NCBI GenBank assembly: GCA_041651995.1
Contig: JBAZID010000013.1
Location: 15,868 to 79,867 of the forward strand
Reading direction: 5' to 3'
Source: Sulfuricella sp.
Lineage (GTDB): Bacteria; Pseudomonadota; Gammaproteobacteria; Burkholderiales; Sulfuricellaceae
DNA length: 64,000 nucleotides
The translations under genes were made by a program, and so were the position numbers. This document shows, piece after piece, positions 42,053 to 50,992 of the stretch. Position 1 is the first letter of the stretch. Each line of letters opens with the position of its first letter. A model generated the notes under the pieces. It was not told the origin of the DNA. It was given only the letters and a program-made list of their open reading frames with translations, and did not search any database.

Positions 42053-42171
42053 AACCACGGAGAACACAGAGGGCACGGAGAATGCATTTTTGGCTCTCGC
42101 CCGACCGGTGAATGCCAAGAAACATGCAATCCATGGCCTTTACTCCGTGTTCTTCGTGAGCTCCGTGGTTA
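42053..42171. repeat. CACGGAG palindromic element between narK and the kinase gene
   Basis: AACCACGGAGAACACAGAGG with following GCACGGAG on the left (42053-42080) pairs imperfectly with CTCCGTGTTCTTCGTGAG and CTCCGTGGTT on the right (42142-42171). It is a diverged copy of the element at 38380. A roughly 60-base centre has no gene. Confidence 0.7.
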
Positions 42172-42188
42172 ACTGGTTTTTTCTACAA

Positions 42189-43658
42189 TCAGTGTACTTC
42201 GATCAGTTGCACGGTGCCATCCGGCAGGACTTCGGTCATGTGTCCTTTTGGCTCGCGCAGGAAGGCCGCGATGAACAACAGCACAACGGCCGCGGTAATG
42301 CCGATCACCAGGAAGAAGGTCTGGGTGGAGACCATGGCCAGCACGGTAAGGAAGGACACGCCCCCCACGTTGCCGTAAGCGCCGGTCATGCCGGCGATCT
42401 GGCCGGTCAGGCGGCGCTGGATCAGGGGCACCATGGCATACACCGCGCCCGATCCGGCCTTGGAGAAGATGCCGCCAAAGGTGGCGGCCAGTACCACCAT
42501 GGGGAGGCTCCATTCCTTGCTGACATTGCTCAGTGCCATGAAGCTCAGCGCGATGCCGACGAAAACGATGATGAGCGTGATCTTGCGGCCGAACTTGTCG
42601 CTCAGCAGACCGCCGGCCGGGCGGGCAACCAGGTTGATGACGGCGTAGGAGCCGGCCAGCAGGCCAGCGACGACCTTGTCCAGGGCGAACATGTCGACAT
42701 AGAACAGCGCCAGCATGGAAACCACGGCCAGTTCGGTGCCGAATGTCACCATGTAGGCCAGGTCGAGGATCGCGACCTGGGTGAAGGAATAGCGTTGCAG
42801 CTCAGGCACGGGCTGTTTCAGCACATGGGCATTCACCTGCCAGATTTTCCACACCTGAACCAGGTAGGTGAGGGTCAGGGCGGCATAGATGAGGTAAACC
42901 GTGGTTTGACCCAGCAGTTTCATGCCGGAGGGGGAAAGCTTCCAGGTCAGTATCCCCAGCGCCAGATACATGGGGATGTTCATCACGATGTACAGCGCGA
43001 GATCGAATCCGCTGGTGATTTCCAGTGCGCCGGTTTTCTTGGGCTTGAAGTAGGTCGAGCCCTTGGGGGTGTTGCGCGCCTTCCAGTAGAACAGGATGCC
43101 GTAGGCAATGGCGATCAGGCCGGTGAGGGCGATGGCATAGCGCCAGCCATCGGGGCCGCCCACGCTGGCGGCGATGATGGGCAGCAGGCCTGCCGCGCCA
43201 GCCGAGCCGAAGTTGCCCCAGCCGCCGTAAATGCCCTGGGCGACGCCGGTCTGACGCGCGGGAAACCATTCCGAGATCATGCGGATTCCGACCACGAAAC
43301 CCGCGCCGACAAAGCCGGAGAGAAAGCGCAACAGCGCCAGTTGCTGAAAGTTCTCGGCCAGGGCAAAGGCCATGCTGATGATGCCGCCCAGGATCAGGAT
43401 GGCCGAAAACAGGATGCGCGGCCCATAACGGTCAACCAGCATGCCGACCAGGATGCGCGCCGGAATCGTCATGGTGACGTTGAGTATCAGCAGTACCTTG
43501 GTCTGAAGATCCGTCAGCTGCAATGCTTCACGAATGAAGGGCATCAGGGGCGCATGCGCGAACCACACCATGAAGCTGACAAAGAAGGCCAGCCAGGTCA
43601 GGTGAAGGGTGCGGATGTTGGCTTTGGAGAAATCAAGAAGATTGAAACGGTCGGACAT
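42189..43658 (-). CDS. narK: Nitrate/nitrite transporter, major facilitator family (NarK/NasA type)
   Basis: A 489-residue transporter with about twelve membrane helices. Nitrate-family signatures are visible: GGWGNFGSAGAAGLLPIIAA in helix 5 and GAYGNVGGVSFLTVL in helix 11, plus the substrate Arg in helix 2 (TIPARILVGML). It starts at the second of two adjacent ATGs, which has AAAGGAG at good spacing. A sigma-54 promoter lies 47 bases upstream. It probably brings nitrate into the cell, or exports nitrite, and complements the ABC system. The two routes may serve different nitrate concentrations. Confidence 0.9.
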   Translation of the reverse strand: MSDRFNLLDFSKANIRTLHLTWLAFFVSFMVWFAHAPLMPFIREALQLTDLQTKVLLILNVTMTIPARILVGMLVDRYGPRILFSAILILGGIISMAFALAENFQQLALLRFLSGFVGAGFVVGIRMISEWFPARQTGVAQGIYGGWGNFGSAGAAGLLPIIAASVGGPDGWRYAIALTGLIAIAYGILFYWKARNTPKGSTYFKPKKTGALEITSGFDLALYIVMNIPMYLALGILTWKLSPSGMKLLGQTTVYLIYAALTLTYLVQVWKIWQVNAHVLKQPVPELQRYSFTQVAILDLAYMVTFGTELAVVSMLALFYVDMFALDKVVAGLLAGSYAVINLVARPAGGLLSDKFGRKITLIIVFVGIALSFMALSNVSKEWSLPMVVLAATFGGIFSKAGSGAVYAMVPLIQRRLTGQIAGMTGAYGNVGGVSFLTVLAMVSTQTFFLVIGITAAVVLLFIAAFLREPKGHMTEVLPDGTVQLIEVH

Positions 43659-43704
43659 CATGTGCTCCTTTGGATGATCCATGAACAAGGATTTCCAGTG
43701 TAGA

Positions 43705-43720
43705 AGCAAAAGGCATGCCA
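43705..43720 (-). promoter_or_regulatory. Sigma-54 (RpoN) promoter of narK
   Basis: Read on the minus strand: TGGCATGCCTTTTGCT, with GG and GC ten bases apart and a consensus TTGCT -12 element. The predicted start near 43694 leaves a leader of about 35 bases. With the cores before nrtA and nirB it makes three sigma-54 sites over nitrate genes. Confidence 0.82.
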
Positions 43721-43790
43721 TTTATATAGCCTTTTGATTTAAAATGGCTATTGTTGTTTTTGAGGGCTTATTCGTGGTGCCTGCGCACTA

Positions 43791-43812
43791 AAACCGGGCA
43801 TGCTGCCCGGTG
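43791..43812 (-). terminator. Intrinsic terminator after the FliL-like gene
   Basis: On the minus strand CCGGGCA-GCA-TGCCCGG is followed by TTTTAG. The 7-bp stem lies 33 bases after the FliL-like stop and closes the ykgJ-norQ-norD-fliL-like operon before the narK promoter. Confidence 0.7.
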
Positions 43813-43843
43813 TATGGTGCAGATTGGGTGTTTTGGGCCGGAA

Positions 43844-44239
43844 TTACTGAATCACGAAAGATTCGAACAGGACATCCGTCACGCCTTCCTTGGCATCCAG
43901 CTTCAGTACCTTGTTGACGGCAGTCTTGATCAGGCCCATCACTTTTTTCTTGCCGGCCAGCGTCGCCAGTTCTTCGCTACTCTGGCTGCTGAGTACAAGA
44001 ATAAGCTCGTGGCGAATGACGGGACTCCAACCCTTGATGGATTCGCTTATTTTGGGGTCGGCTACCTTGAGTGACATATCGACCTGTAGATATTGCGTCA
44101 ATCCCTGCAAGTTGACGGTGAAGGTCTCCAGTTTGGCGTATGACGAAGCGCCACCTTCCTTGGAGCCTCCGCCACTGGCCTGGGCCGAGGCAGAAAAAAA
44201 TAACAGGGCGGCAAGCAGTGGAAACCATATAAAGCGCAT
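43844..44239 (-). CDS. FliL-like exported protein
   Basis: A 131-residue protein with a signal peptide (MRFIWFPLLAALLFFSASAQA) and a Gly-rich linker. A FliL-type domain follows: KLETFTVNLQGLTQYLQVDM, VIRHELILVLSSQSSEEL, a GKKKVMGLIKTAVNKVL helix and the terminal VLFESFVIQ, which is diagnostic for FliL. Flagellar FliL has an N-terminal membrane anchor and sits in flagellar operons. Here no flagellar gene is near, and it is the last gene of a row with NorQ/NorD-like proteins (46 bases after norD). FliL domains resemble stomatin/SPFH folds, so a membrane-scaffold role is possible. The function is unknown. Confidence 0.75.
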   Translation of the reverse strand: MRFIWFPLLAALLFFSASAQASGGGSKEGGASSYAKLETFTVNLQGLTQYLQVDMSLKVADPKISESIKGWSPVIRHELILVLSSQSSEELATLAGKKKVMGLIKTAVNKVLKLDAKEGVTDVLFESFVIQ

Positions 44240-44285
44240 TTTTATTCCTTGGTATCTATCAGGGTTACAAGTTAATCAGAATTGG

Positions 44286-46409
44286 CTAGGTCGTCAATCG
44301 CCGGTAAATATCCGCGACCTTGAACGGCAGTTTGTTGACTTCGTCGATCACGGTGTAATTGACTGCGCCATAAAGGTGGGGAAGGTAGTCCCGCGCTTTT
44401 TCGTCAAGGGTGATGCAGAATGGGTGGATGCCGCTGCGCTGCGCTTCCTGCAGGGCCTTGCGGGTATCCTCGATGCCATACTGGGTGCGATAGTTGTCGT
44501 GGTAGTCGTCCGGTTTGCCGTCCGAAAGCGTGATCAGCAGCTTGGTGCGCGCCTCGACCTCATTCAGCACGCTGGTCAGATGGCGGATGGCAAAGCCCAT
44601 GCGGGTGTATTCCTGCGGGCGGATGCCGCTGATGCGCGCTCTTACTTCCTCGTTATAGGGCTCATCGAAACGCTTGATGCGAAACAGTTCGCAACGCTTG
44701 CGGGTGGTGCCGGAAAAACCGTAAATGGCGTAGCGGTCGCCCAGGGTTTCGAGCGCTTCGCTTAATAAAATCAGCGATTCCCGCTCGGCATCGTTGATCC
44801 AGCCGCGCGTGCTGCCGCTCATGTCCACCATGAACATCACCGCGATGTTGCGCTCGCTGCGGTGCATGCGCATGAACAGGCGCTCGCTCATTTCGCTGCC
44901 GTCGCGGGCATCGGCAAGGGCTTCCACCAGCGCGTCGATATCCACGTTGTCGCCGTAGGCCTGGCGCTTCAGGAGACGGTTCTCGTCGCGCATGGCTTCG
45001 AAGGTCTTGCGCAGGTGTTTCACCAGGCCGCTGTATTTCTCCAGCGTGGCCTCGCGGAAACCATCATGGACCGGCAACACGTCTTTTTCGCGCATCACGC
45101 ACCAGTTCTTGCGGTAGTGCTGACGGCCATAATCCCACTCCGGATAGAGCGAGGCGCCTTCTTCATGATAGGTGCCCTGCCACACCTCGTCCGGGTCGGC
45201 GGGCTTTTCCTCGTACAGGCGCGGGTCGTATTCGCCCGGCCCGGCGGCGAACAGGTATTCGGGCGGAATTTCGCCGAGATCGAGCTGGATCGAGGTAAGC
45301 AGCTGGCGTACCTCCTCCGGCGGGGCGATCGGGGCGCCATCCAGCGTGAGTTCCAGGGCGGTCAGGCCGGGTTCGGTAGCCGGTTTTTCAGTCAGGCCGA
45401 ACTGCGCTGGCCGGTCCTTGGTCTCGTCCGGGCGGTGTTTCTTCAGCTCCTGTTCCAGTTGTGCCAGCTTCACCCTTAGCAAAATCTTTTCCTTGGCCAC
45501 TCGCGCCGCCATGCACTTGGCGACGGCATCCGGGCGCAGCTCACCCTGGAAACATATATCCGGAGGAGCCGCTGGATCGGCATAGGCCCTGGCTAGCAGG
45601 CGCAAGCTGTCATCGGCCGTGGCATCGGCTTGTGCCAGTTCCTGGGCAAAATGCTGCCATGAAGCCGGGAGCGTTTCATGCAGCTCTGCCCGCAGCCGCT
45701 GCATTTCGCGGTAGAGGCCGGGCAGCTCGCGTGCGATGCAAGCCTGCAAGCGCAGGGTTTCAAGTGCCTGAAAGTGTTTCAGCGCGCGCGCGGCATCTTC
45801 ATAGGCATTGAGCAGTTCGGGGAGCTGGGTGCGAAAGCTGCCAAAACGTGTCTGGGCCCACATCATCGCCACCATGGCCTTGCACAGCACAAAATTGTCC
45901 GCGACCGATGGCATGCGGGCGATGACGGCGGGCAGGAAGAGGGTTTCACTGTCGGTGAAGACGGCTTCTCCCTGCTCCAGCTTGAGACGTCTGCCGGACA
46001 GGCCATGCACGAAATTGAGCATGACGCCGCCGACATCCTCGAACACCACCCCGGCGGTTCGTTCATGGCTGAGGCGGGTGAAATTTATTACATCCTTGAT
46101 GACCCGCACGGCGGGTGATATCCCCGCGCGGTCGTAGGTGTCCATGGCATGCAGTGCCCATGCCTCGATCAGGCGCCGCTCCATGTGGGTGAGAAGATCC
46201 GGGGCGCGCAGTGCGAACTGGTAGGCGATCTGGATGTGGGTGGTGGCGATGCGCCTGATCCAGTTGAGCAGGAAATCCTGCTCGTCGCGCCGCAGTGCCG
46301 CGATGGACGAGGCTATTTCCTCGACGTGAAGGAAGGTGAACTCGACCTCGAGCCACTCTTCGAGAAGCTGCTCGATGATTTCTGCCGTGAGGGCACTTGT
46401 GTCTGTCAT
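44286..46409 (-). CDS. norD: NorD/CbbO-like protein with von Willebrand factor A domain
   Basis: A 707-residue cytoplasmic protein. The N-terminal two thirds are helical with no catalytic motif. The C-terminal VWA domain (about 510-707) has an intact metal-ion-dependent adhesion site: DMSGSTRGW, with the later Thr and Asp in ITLSDGKPDDY. NorD/CbbO proteins act with MoxR-type AAA+ partners to activate metalloenzymes: NO reductase for NorQD, Rubisco for CbbQO. Neither norCB nor cbb genes are in the window, so the client is unknown. It follows the norQ-like gene by 68 bases. Confidence 0.85.
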   Translation of the reverse strand: MTDTSALTAEIIEQLLEEWLEVEFTFLHVEEIASSIAALRRDEQDFLLNWIRRIATTHIQIAYQFALRAPDLLTHMERRLIEAWALHAMDTYDRAGISPAVRVIKDVINFTRLSHERTAGVVFEDVGGVMLNFVHGLSGRRLKLEQGEAVFTDSETLFLPAVIARMPSVADNFVLCKAMVAMMWAQTRFGSFRTQLPELLNAYEDAARALKHFQALETLRLQACIARELPGLYREMQRLRAELHETLPASWQHFAQELAQADATADDSLRLLARAYADPAAPPDICFQGELRPDAVAKCMAARVAKEKILLRVKLAQLEQELKKHRPDETKDRPAQFGLTEKPATEPGLTALELTLDGAPIAPPEEVRQLLTSIQLDLGEIPPEYLFAAGPGEYDPRLYEEKPADPDEVWQGTYHEEGASLYPEWDYGRQHYRKNWCVMREKDVLPVHDGFREATLEKYSGLVKHLRKTFEAMRDENRLLKRQAYGDNVDIDALVEALADARDGSEMSERLFMRMHRSERNIAVMFMVDMSGSTRGWINDAERESLILLSEALETLGDRYAIYGFSGTTRKRCELFRIKRFDEPYNEEVRARISGIRPQEYTRMGFAIRHLTSVLNEVEARTKLLITLSDGKPDDYHDNYRTQYGIEDTRKALQEAQRSGIHPFCITLDEKARDYLPHLYGAVNYTVIDEVNKLPFKVADIYRRLTT

Positions 46410-46477
46410 AAAAGAATTAATGGACGGGATTTACAGGATAAAAGTTTCGTAACAGAAATCCTGTTAATCCTATCTAT

Positions 46478-47290
46478 TTAGAAAAGCGAGGAGGAGAGCT
46501 CGTGCACCGCTGCCAGCATTTCCGCATCGTCTGTGATGGCCTGAGCGATGGCGCTCTGGCAGGCGACTACCGGTTCGATGCCGGAAGCGATGAGTTTTGC
46601 GGCATGCACCAGCAGGCGGGTGCTGGCGCCTTCTTCCAGGCCGCTGCCTTTGAGGTTGCGCGTCATTTGCGCGAATTTGACCAGTTTTTCGGCAACATCC
46701 AGTGCCACGCCGGATTCGCTGGCAACAATCTTGCGCTCCAGCTCTGCTGCGGGATAGTCAAATTCGAGCGCGACAAAGCGCTGCCGGGTGCTTTGCTTGA
46801 GATCCTTGAGCACACTCTGGTAGCCGGGGTTGTATGAAATGGCGAGGCAGAAGTCGTCATTGGCCTCCAGCAGGGTGCCAAGCTTTTCCATGGGCAGCGC
46901 GCGTCTATCGTCTGCCAGGGGGTGAATCACCACCATGGTGTCCTTGCGCGCTTCGACGATCTCGTCCAGATAGCAAATGCCCCCGGCCCGCACGGCGCGG
47001 GCCAGGGGGCCATCCACCCAGATGGTTTCACCGCCCTTGACCAGAAAGCGTCCCACCAGGTCGGAGGCGGTCAAGTCATCATGGCAGGAAACCGTGATCA
47101 GCGGGCGCTTGAGACGCCATGCCATGTATTCCATGAAGCGCGTCTTGCCGCAGCCGGTCGGCCCTTTGAGCAGCACCGGCAGCTTGTTCTGGTAAGCCGC
47201 CTCGAAAATGGCGATTTCCTGGCCTATCAGCTCGTAGTAGGGCTCCTCGCGGATAAAGTGCTCTTCCGGTGCCAGGGAGTGGGCTTCCAT
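46478..47290 (-). CDS. norQ: MoxR-family AAA+ ATPase, CbbQ/NirQ/NorQ type
   Basis: A 270-residue ATPase from the ATG at 47290 (MEAHSLAPEEHFIREEPYYE); the frame is open further upstream over the end of ykgJ but without the family pattern. Walker A is LLKGPTGCGKTRFMEYMAW (about residue 40), Walker B ICYLDEIVEAR, and sensor 1 is in LAISYNPGYQS. Hexamers of this type remodel a client enzyme using ATP together with a VWA partner, here the next gene. The start is 13 bases beyond the ykgJ stop, so all four genes ykgJ-norQ-norD-fliL-like look like one operon. Confidence 0.88.
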   Translation of the reverse strand: MEAHSLAPEEHFIREEPYYELIGQEIAIFEAAYQNKLPVLLKGPTGCGKTRFMEYMAWRLKRPLITVSCHDDLTASDLVGRFLVKGGETIWVDGPLARAVRAGGICYLDEIVEARKDTMVVIHPLADDRRALPMEKLGTLLEANDDFCLAISYNPGYQSVLKDLKQSTRQRFVALEFDYPAAELERKIVASESGVALDVAEKLVKFAQMTRNLKGSGLEEGASTRLLVHAAKLIASGIEPVVACQSAIAQAITDDAEMLAAVHELSSSLF

Positions 47291-47303
47291 CCTGATGGAT
47301 CGC

Positions 47304-48248
47304 CTAATCGTTGCCGCCACAGCCACAATCGCCGGGCCTGGGGTCCGGGCTGTACTTGTCGTCCTCGAGTTTCTGGCGGTCCTTTTGCATTCCAGCGATG
47401 ATGGACTGCGCGCGTTCATTCAGTCTGGCGCGGTGTTTTTCGAAAGATCCTTCCTGTTCTTCAAGGAATTTTTCGTTGAACAGCGATTGTTTGAGGAAGT
47501 TGAAACCGAACTCCATCAGCTTCTCATCGTCGGCTACGATTTCCGCCATGGTCTCAACCGGTACGATATAGGACGCATTGAAAGAGGGGCTGATGACGAA
47601 AGCGCGGAAGCGGTCCAGGTCATAGCTGGTCATGAAGAACAACTGATTGGAGATTTGTGGCGGTTTGCCGACGGATGGGCCGGCGGATTTCTTTTTCAGG
47701 ATCAACTGGCGCCAGCCGCGGCTCTTTTCGTCGTAGTCGCTGACGCCTTGTTCCTGGCGGTATTCGTCGATGGTCAGTTTGCGCGGCTCCTGGTGACCGA
47801 GGCAGTGTTTTTCCTGCACCAGTGCGTAGGCGGTCCGGTCGGTGTATTCATCCGAACGGCGCATCGAGAGGAGGGCGACCGGGTAGTAGCGGCAGGCGGC
47901 CGGGCGATCCTCGTACACGCTGCAACCTTCCTCAACCATGAACTGACAGGCGGTGCCGCCTTCAACCGGCTGGAATTTCACACCAGGCAGGCCGTCCTTG
48001 TCCAGTTCGTAGGGAAAGGTATATTGCTTCAGAAAGTCGCCGGAGGAAAGGTTCAGGCGGTTTTTTAGCCGCAGGATGTCAAAAGGCGTCAGCGGAATAT
48101 CGATATTGCTGCAACAGGCATTCCAGCATTTGACCTGGCGGTGGCAGCGGAACTGGATGGTGGTGTCGCCTTCCAGCATGTTGGGCATGACCGGGCTTTC
48201 CACAAAGGGAGAGTCTTTGGCCAGATTCTGAAATTCTTGTTCGTCCAT
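47304..48248 (-). CDS. YkgJ family cysteine cluster protein
   Basis: A 314-residue protein from the ATG at 48248 (MDEQEFQNLAKD). The metal site shows as CHRQVKCWNACCSNIDIPLT, then TACQFMVEEGCSVYEDRPAACRYYPV. This Cys spacing matches YkgJ/CxxCxxCC proteins, which are predicted zinc or iron chelators of unknown function. A C-terminal half (about 160-314) is extra to the minimal family and contains polar helices and a Cys-rich GDCGCGGND tail that may also bind metal. It lies upstream of norQ with 13 bases between. A terminator separates it from aprA. Confidence 0.82.
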   Translation of the reverse strand: MDEQEFQNLAKDSPFVESPVMPNMLEGDTTIQFRCHRQVKCWNACCSNIDIPLTPFDILRLKNRLNLSSGDFLKQYTFPYELDKDGLPGVKFQPVEGGTACQFMVEEGCSVYEDRPAACRYYPVALLSMRRSDEYTDRTAYALVQEKHCLGHQEPRKLTIDEYRQEQGVSDYDEKSRGWRQLILKKKSAGPSVGKPPQISNQLFFMTSYDLDRFRAFVISPSFNASYIVPVETMAEIVADDEKLMEFGFNFLKQSLFNEKFLEEQEGSFEKHRARLNERAQSIIAGMQKDRQKLEDDKYSPDPRPGDCGCGGND

Positions 48249-48371
48249 GATTACCTCGTTTGTGCGCCAGGCGCGGTTATTTCTAAATGTCCAGGCAGAA
48301 GGATGTCTGAGTGCGAGTCCTTGTGTCTTGGCACTTGACCATGAGTGCAACATGCATATTTTAACGTGAAA

Positions 48372-48402
48372 GAAAAAACCGGGCACCCTGCGGCGCCCGG
48401 CT
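48372..48402 (-). terminator. Intrinsic terminator after aprA
   Basis: On the minus strand GCCGGGCGCC-GCA-GGGTGCCCGG is followed by TTTTTTC. The strong GC stem lies about 31 bases after the aprA stop and ends the sat-aprB-aprA transcript before ykgJ. Confidence 0.88.
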
Positions 48403-48432
48403 TTCATTTTACTACACTGTTACAGCAAACTC

Positions 48433-50445
48433 TTAGTGAGCAGCAGGCTTGAACAGCTTGGACTTGTCAACCAGATCCACGTGAGCGCGCTTGAAGCAGG
48501 TCCACTGTTTGGTTGTTTTGTCGTAGATCGAGTTCACGAAACACTTCCAGTTCTCTTCATCGACAAAGTTCTTGTCCATGCGGTAGTAGAAGCCAGGGTA
48601 ACGGCTTTCTTCACGGAACAGGATGTGTTTCATGTGAGCTTCGGCAGTCAGGATGCGATGGTAGTTTTCCCATGCGCGCAGCAGTTCGTGCAGATCTTTT
48701 GCACGCATTTTTTCTGCGTCTTCCTTCAGCATGTCCAGCTTCTCGCTAGCTACAGCCAACATCTTGTCGTTGGTGGTGTAGTAGGTTGCAACACCAGCAA
48801 CATACTCGTCCATGATTTTTTGCAGACGGAACTGCAGCATTTTCGGAGTAATGTAGTTGGGGTTCACGTCGATCGCGGTGGAGTAGTCCTTGAATTCCAG
48901 GTAGTTGCGAACTGGCTTGTAGATTTCAGCTACCAGTTGATCTACCGGGGTGTCCAACTCGACCTTCATGTCTTTGTTGTCAACACAGTACTTGACCATG
49001 GACTTGGCGCACAGGCGGCCTTCAGCGTGAGAGCCGGAGGAGAACTTGTGGCCGGATGCGCCCACGCCGTCACCAGCAGTGAACAGACCCTTGACCGTTG
49101 TCATGGAGCGGTAGCCCCAGTTCCAGCCGCTAGGCAGGTGAGCAGGAACGCCGTCCTTGGTTTCGCTGGTAGGCGCACCGACGTCTTCCGGACCGGATAC
49201 CCAGATACCGCAGCAACCGGAGTGGGAGCCGAGCAGGTAGGGTTCGGTTGGCATCAGTTCGGAGTTTTTCTTCTCTGGCTCGATGTTTTCACCAACCCAA
49301 ACGCCGCACTGACCAACGCACATGTCCAGGAAGTCTTCCCATGCTTCAGCTTCCAGGTGCTTAACTTCACGTGGGGAAAGCGTTTCACGCAGTTTTGCAA
49401 GAGCAGTCACGGTGTCCATGTAAATCGGACCGCGGCCTTCTTTCATTTCCTTCAGCATCAGGTGGTTACGCAGGCAGGAAGCAGGAACGGCAGCTTGACC
49501 ATACGGAGGATAGTCATTCAGCAGTTCTTTGTTCTTGACCATGTACACTTCGCCGTTGGCGTTGGTGGCCTGGGCTTTGAACAACAGGAACCAGGCACCG
49601 ACAGGGCCGTAACCGTCTTTGAAACGGGCTGGCACGAAGCGGTTTTCCATCATGGTCAGTTCGGCGCCAGCTTCGGCAGCCATGGAGTAGGTCGAACCTG
49701 CGTTCCATACTGGGTACCATGCACGGCCTTGGCCTTCGCCAACGGAACGTGGGCGGAACAGGTTTACGCAACCACCGGCAGCCAGCAGAATTGCCTTGGC
49801 CTTGTACACAACAACCTTGTTTTCACGAACGGAGAAGCCTACAGCACCAGCGATGCGGTTCTTGTCAGCTTTGTCATTCACCAGTTTAACGATGAAAATA
49901 CGTTCCTGGATGCGGTCCATGCCGAGCGCTTTTTTAGCAGCTTCAGCAACGATCCATTTGTAGGATTCGCCGTTGATCATGATCTGCCACTTACCGGAAC
50001 GTACGGGCTTGCCGCCGTCTTTCAGTTTTGGCATTTCAACGGAACCGTCGTGACGCTCACCGGCTTCGTCGGTCTTCCAGATGGGCAGGCCCCACTCTTC
50101 GAACAGGTGAACGGATTCGTCAACGTGACGGCCCACATCGTAGGCCAGATCGTCACGGGTAATACCCATCAGGTCGTTGGACACCATACGTGCGTAGTCA
50201 GCTGGGTCTTGCGCATCACCGATGTAGGTGTTGATGGCGGACAGACCTTGAGCAACGGCGCCGGAGCGGTCCATTGCAGCCTTGTCTACCAGCTTGATTT
50301 TCAGGTCAACGCCGTTTTCGCGCTTGGCTGCATCAGCCCAACGCATGATTTCATAAGCCGCACCAGAACAAGCCATGCCGCCGCCGATAAGAAGAATGTC
50401 AACTTCTTCTTGGATTACTTCAGGATTTTCAAAGGTTCCAGACAT
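48433..50445 (-). CDS. aprA: Adenylylsulfate (APS) reductase, alpha subunit
   Basis: A 670-residue flavoprotein. The FAD loop is DILLIGGGMACSGAAYEIM near the N-terminus, followed by ARMVSNDLMGITRDDLAYDV and the active-site region around YPVWNAGSTYSMAAEAGAEL and NRFVPARFKDGYGPVGAWFL. The C-terminal part is helical and contains HILFREESRYPGFYYRMD. With AprB it interconverts APS and sulfite plus AMP; in sulfur oxidisers it runs toward APS. Upstream AAAGGTAAAT serves as ribosome site. It is the last gene of sat-aprB-aprA, the order of many sulfur-oxidising proteobacteria. The opposite strand is open for over 700 codons, which reflects strong codon bias and high expression, not a second gene. Confidence 0.96.
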   Translation of the reverse strand: MSGTFENPEVIQEEVDILLIGGGMACSGAAYEIMRWADAAKRENGVDLKIKLVDKAAMDRSGAVAQGLSAINTYIGDAQDPADYARMVSNDLMGITRDDLAYDVGRHVDESVHLFEEWGLPIWKTDEAGERHDGSVEMPKLKDGGKPVRSGKWQIMINGESYKWIVAEAAKKALGMDRIQERIFIVKLVNDKADKNRIAGAVGFSVRENKVVVYKAKAILLAAGGCVNLFRPRSVGEGQGRAWYPVWNAGSTYSMAAEAGAELTMMENRFVPARFKDGYGPVGAWFLLFKAQATNANGEVYMVKNKELLNDYPPYGQAAVPASCLRNHLMLKEMKEGRGPIYMDTVTALAKLRETLSPREVKHLEAEAWEDFLDMCVGQCGVWVGENIEPEKKNSELMPTEPYLLGSHSGCCGIWVSGPEDVGAPTSETKDGVPAHLPSGWNWGYRSMTTVKGLFTAGDGVGASGHKFSSGSHAEGRLCAKSMVKYCVDNKDMKVELDTPVDQLVAEIYKPVRNYLEFKDYSTAIDVNPNYITPKMLQFRLQKIMDEYVAGVATYYTTNDKMLAVASEKLDMLKEDAEKMRAKDLHELLRAWENYHRILTAEAHMKHILFREESRYPGFYYRMDKNFVDEENWKCFVNSIYDKTTKQWTCFKRAHVDLVDKSKLFKPAAH

Positions 50446-50491
50446 CTTATTTACCTTTCAATATTCGTTAACAATAACTGTTCGTCGCGTC

Positions 50492-50959
50492 TTACTTGCG
50501 AATCAGTTCAGCAGGGTTGCCAGCACGATAGCCATTCATCTGGTTAAAGAAACCGGATTTGGCAACATCTGCCATGTTTGCTTCAGGCTTGCCACCGTAG
50601 CAGTCGATCGAACCTTCTGGCGTGGTGCGGATCGGGAATTTGAAGCGCTTCAGCACGCCGTTGCGGAATTTGATGGTCCACATGATGGAGTCGGAACCAC
50701 GCAGAGGCTGCACGGAACCACCCAGTGGCACAACGTCAGCATAGTGACGTACTTCGATTGCCTGTTGTGGGCAAATCTTTACGCAGGAATAGCATTCCCA
50801 GCACTGCTCGGGTTCCTGGTTGAACGCCTTCATGGCGTGGCCGGTTTCGGAACCATCTTTGTCAAGCTTCATCAGGTCGTGCGGGCAGATGTACATGCAC
50901 GCGGTTTTGTCCTGACCTTTGCAGCCGTCACATTTGTCGGTACGTACAAAAGTTGGCAT
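50492..50959 (-). CDS. aprB: Adenylylsulfate reductase, beta subunit (ferredoxin-like)
   Basis: A 155-residue iron-sulfur protein with two [4Fe-4S] motifs: CDGCKGQDKTACMYICPHD, whose spacing is characteristically enlarged in AprB, and CWECYSCVKICP. The C-terminal tail (FRNGVLKRFKFPIRTTPEGS) wraps around AprA in known structures. It passes electrons from the AprA flavin to an acceptor. Acceptor candidates such as AprM or the QmoABC complex are not encoded in the window. It is 46 bases before aprA. Confidence 0.96.
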   Translation of the reverse strand: MPTFVRTDKCDGCKGQDKTACMYICPHDLMKLDKDGSETGHAMKAFNQEPEQCWECYSCVKICPQQAIEVRHYADVVPLGGSVQPLRGSDSIMWTIKFRNGVLKRFKFPIRTTPEGSIDCYGGKPEANMADVAKSGFFNQMNGYRAGNPAELIRK

Positions 50960-50992
50960 TGCTTTTACTCCTCAGTAATGACATTACAACTA

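Noticed and set aside
43844..44239. FliL-like gene as evidence for a flagellar locus
   Set aside because: No other flagellar gene is nearby and it sits in a norQD-type operon with its own signal peptide.
48436..50547. 703-codon open frame on the plus strand, opposite aprA and aprB
   Set aside because: It mirrors the strongly biased codons of the aprA gene, whose family motifs are unmistakable; the antisense product has Cys/Phe/Val-rich composition and no domain.
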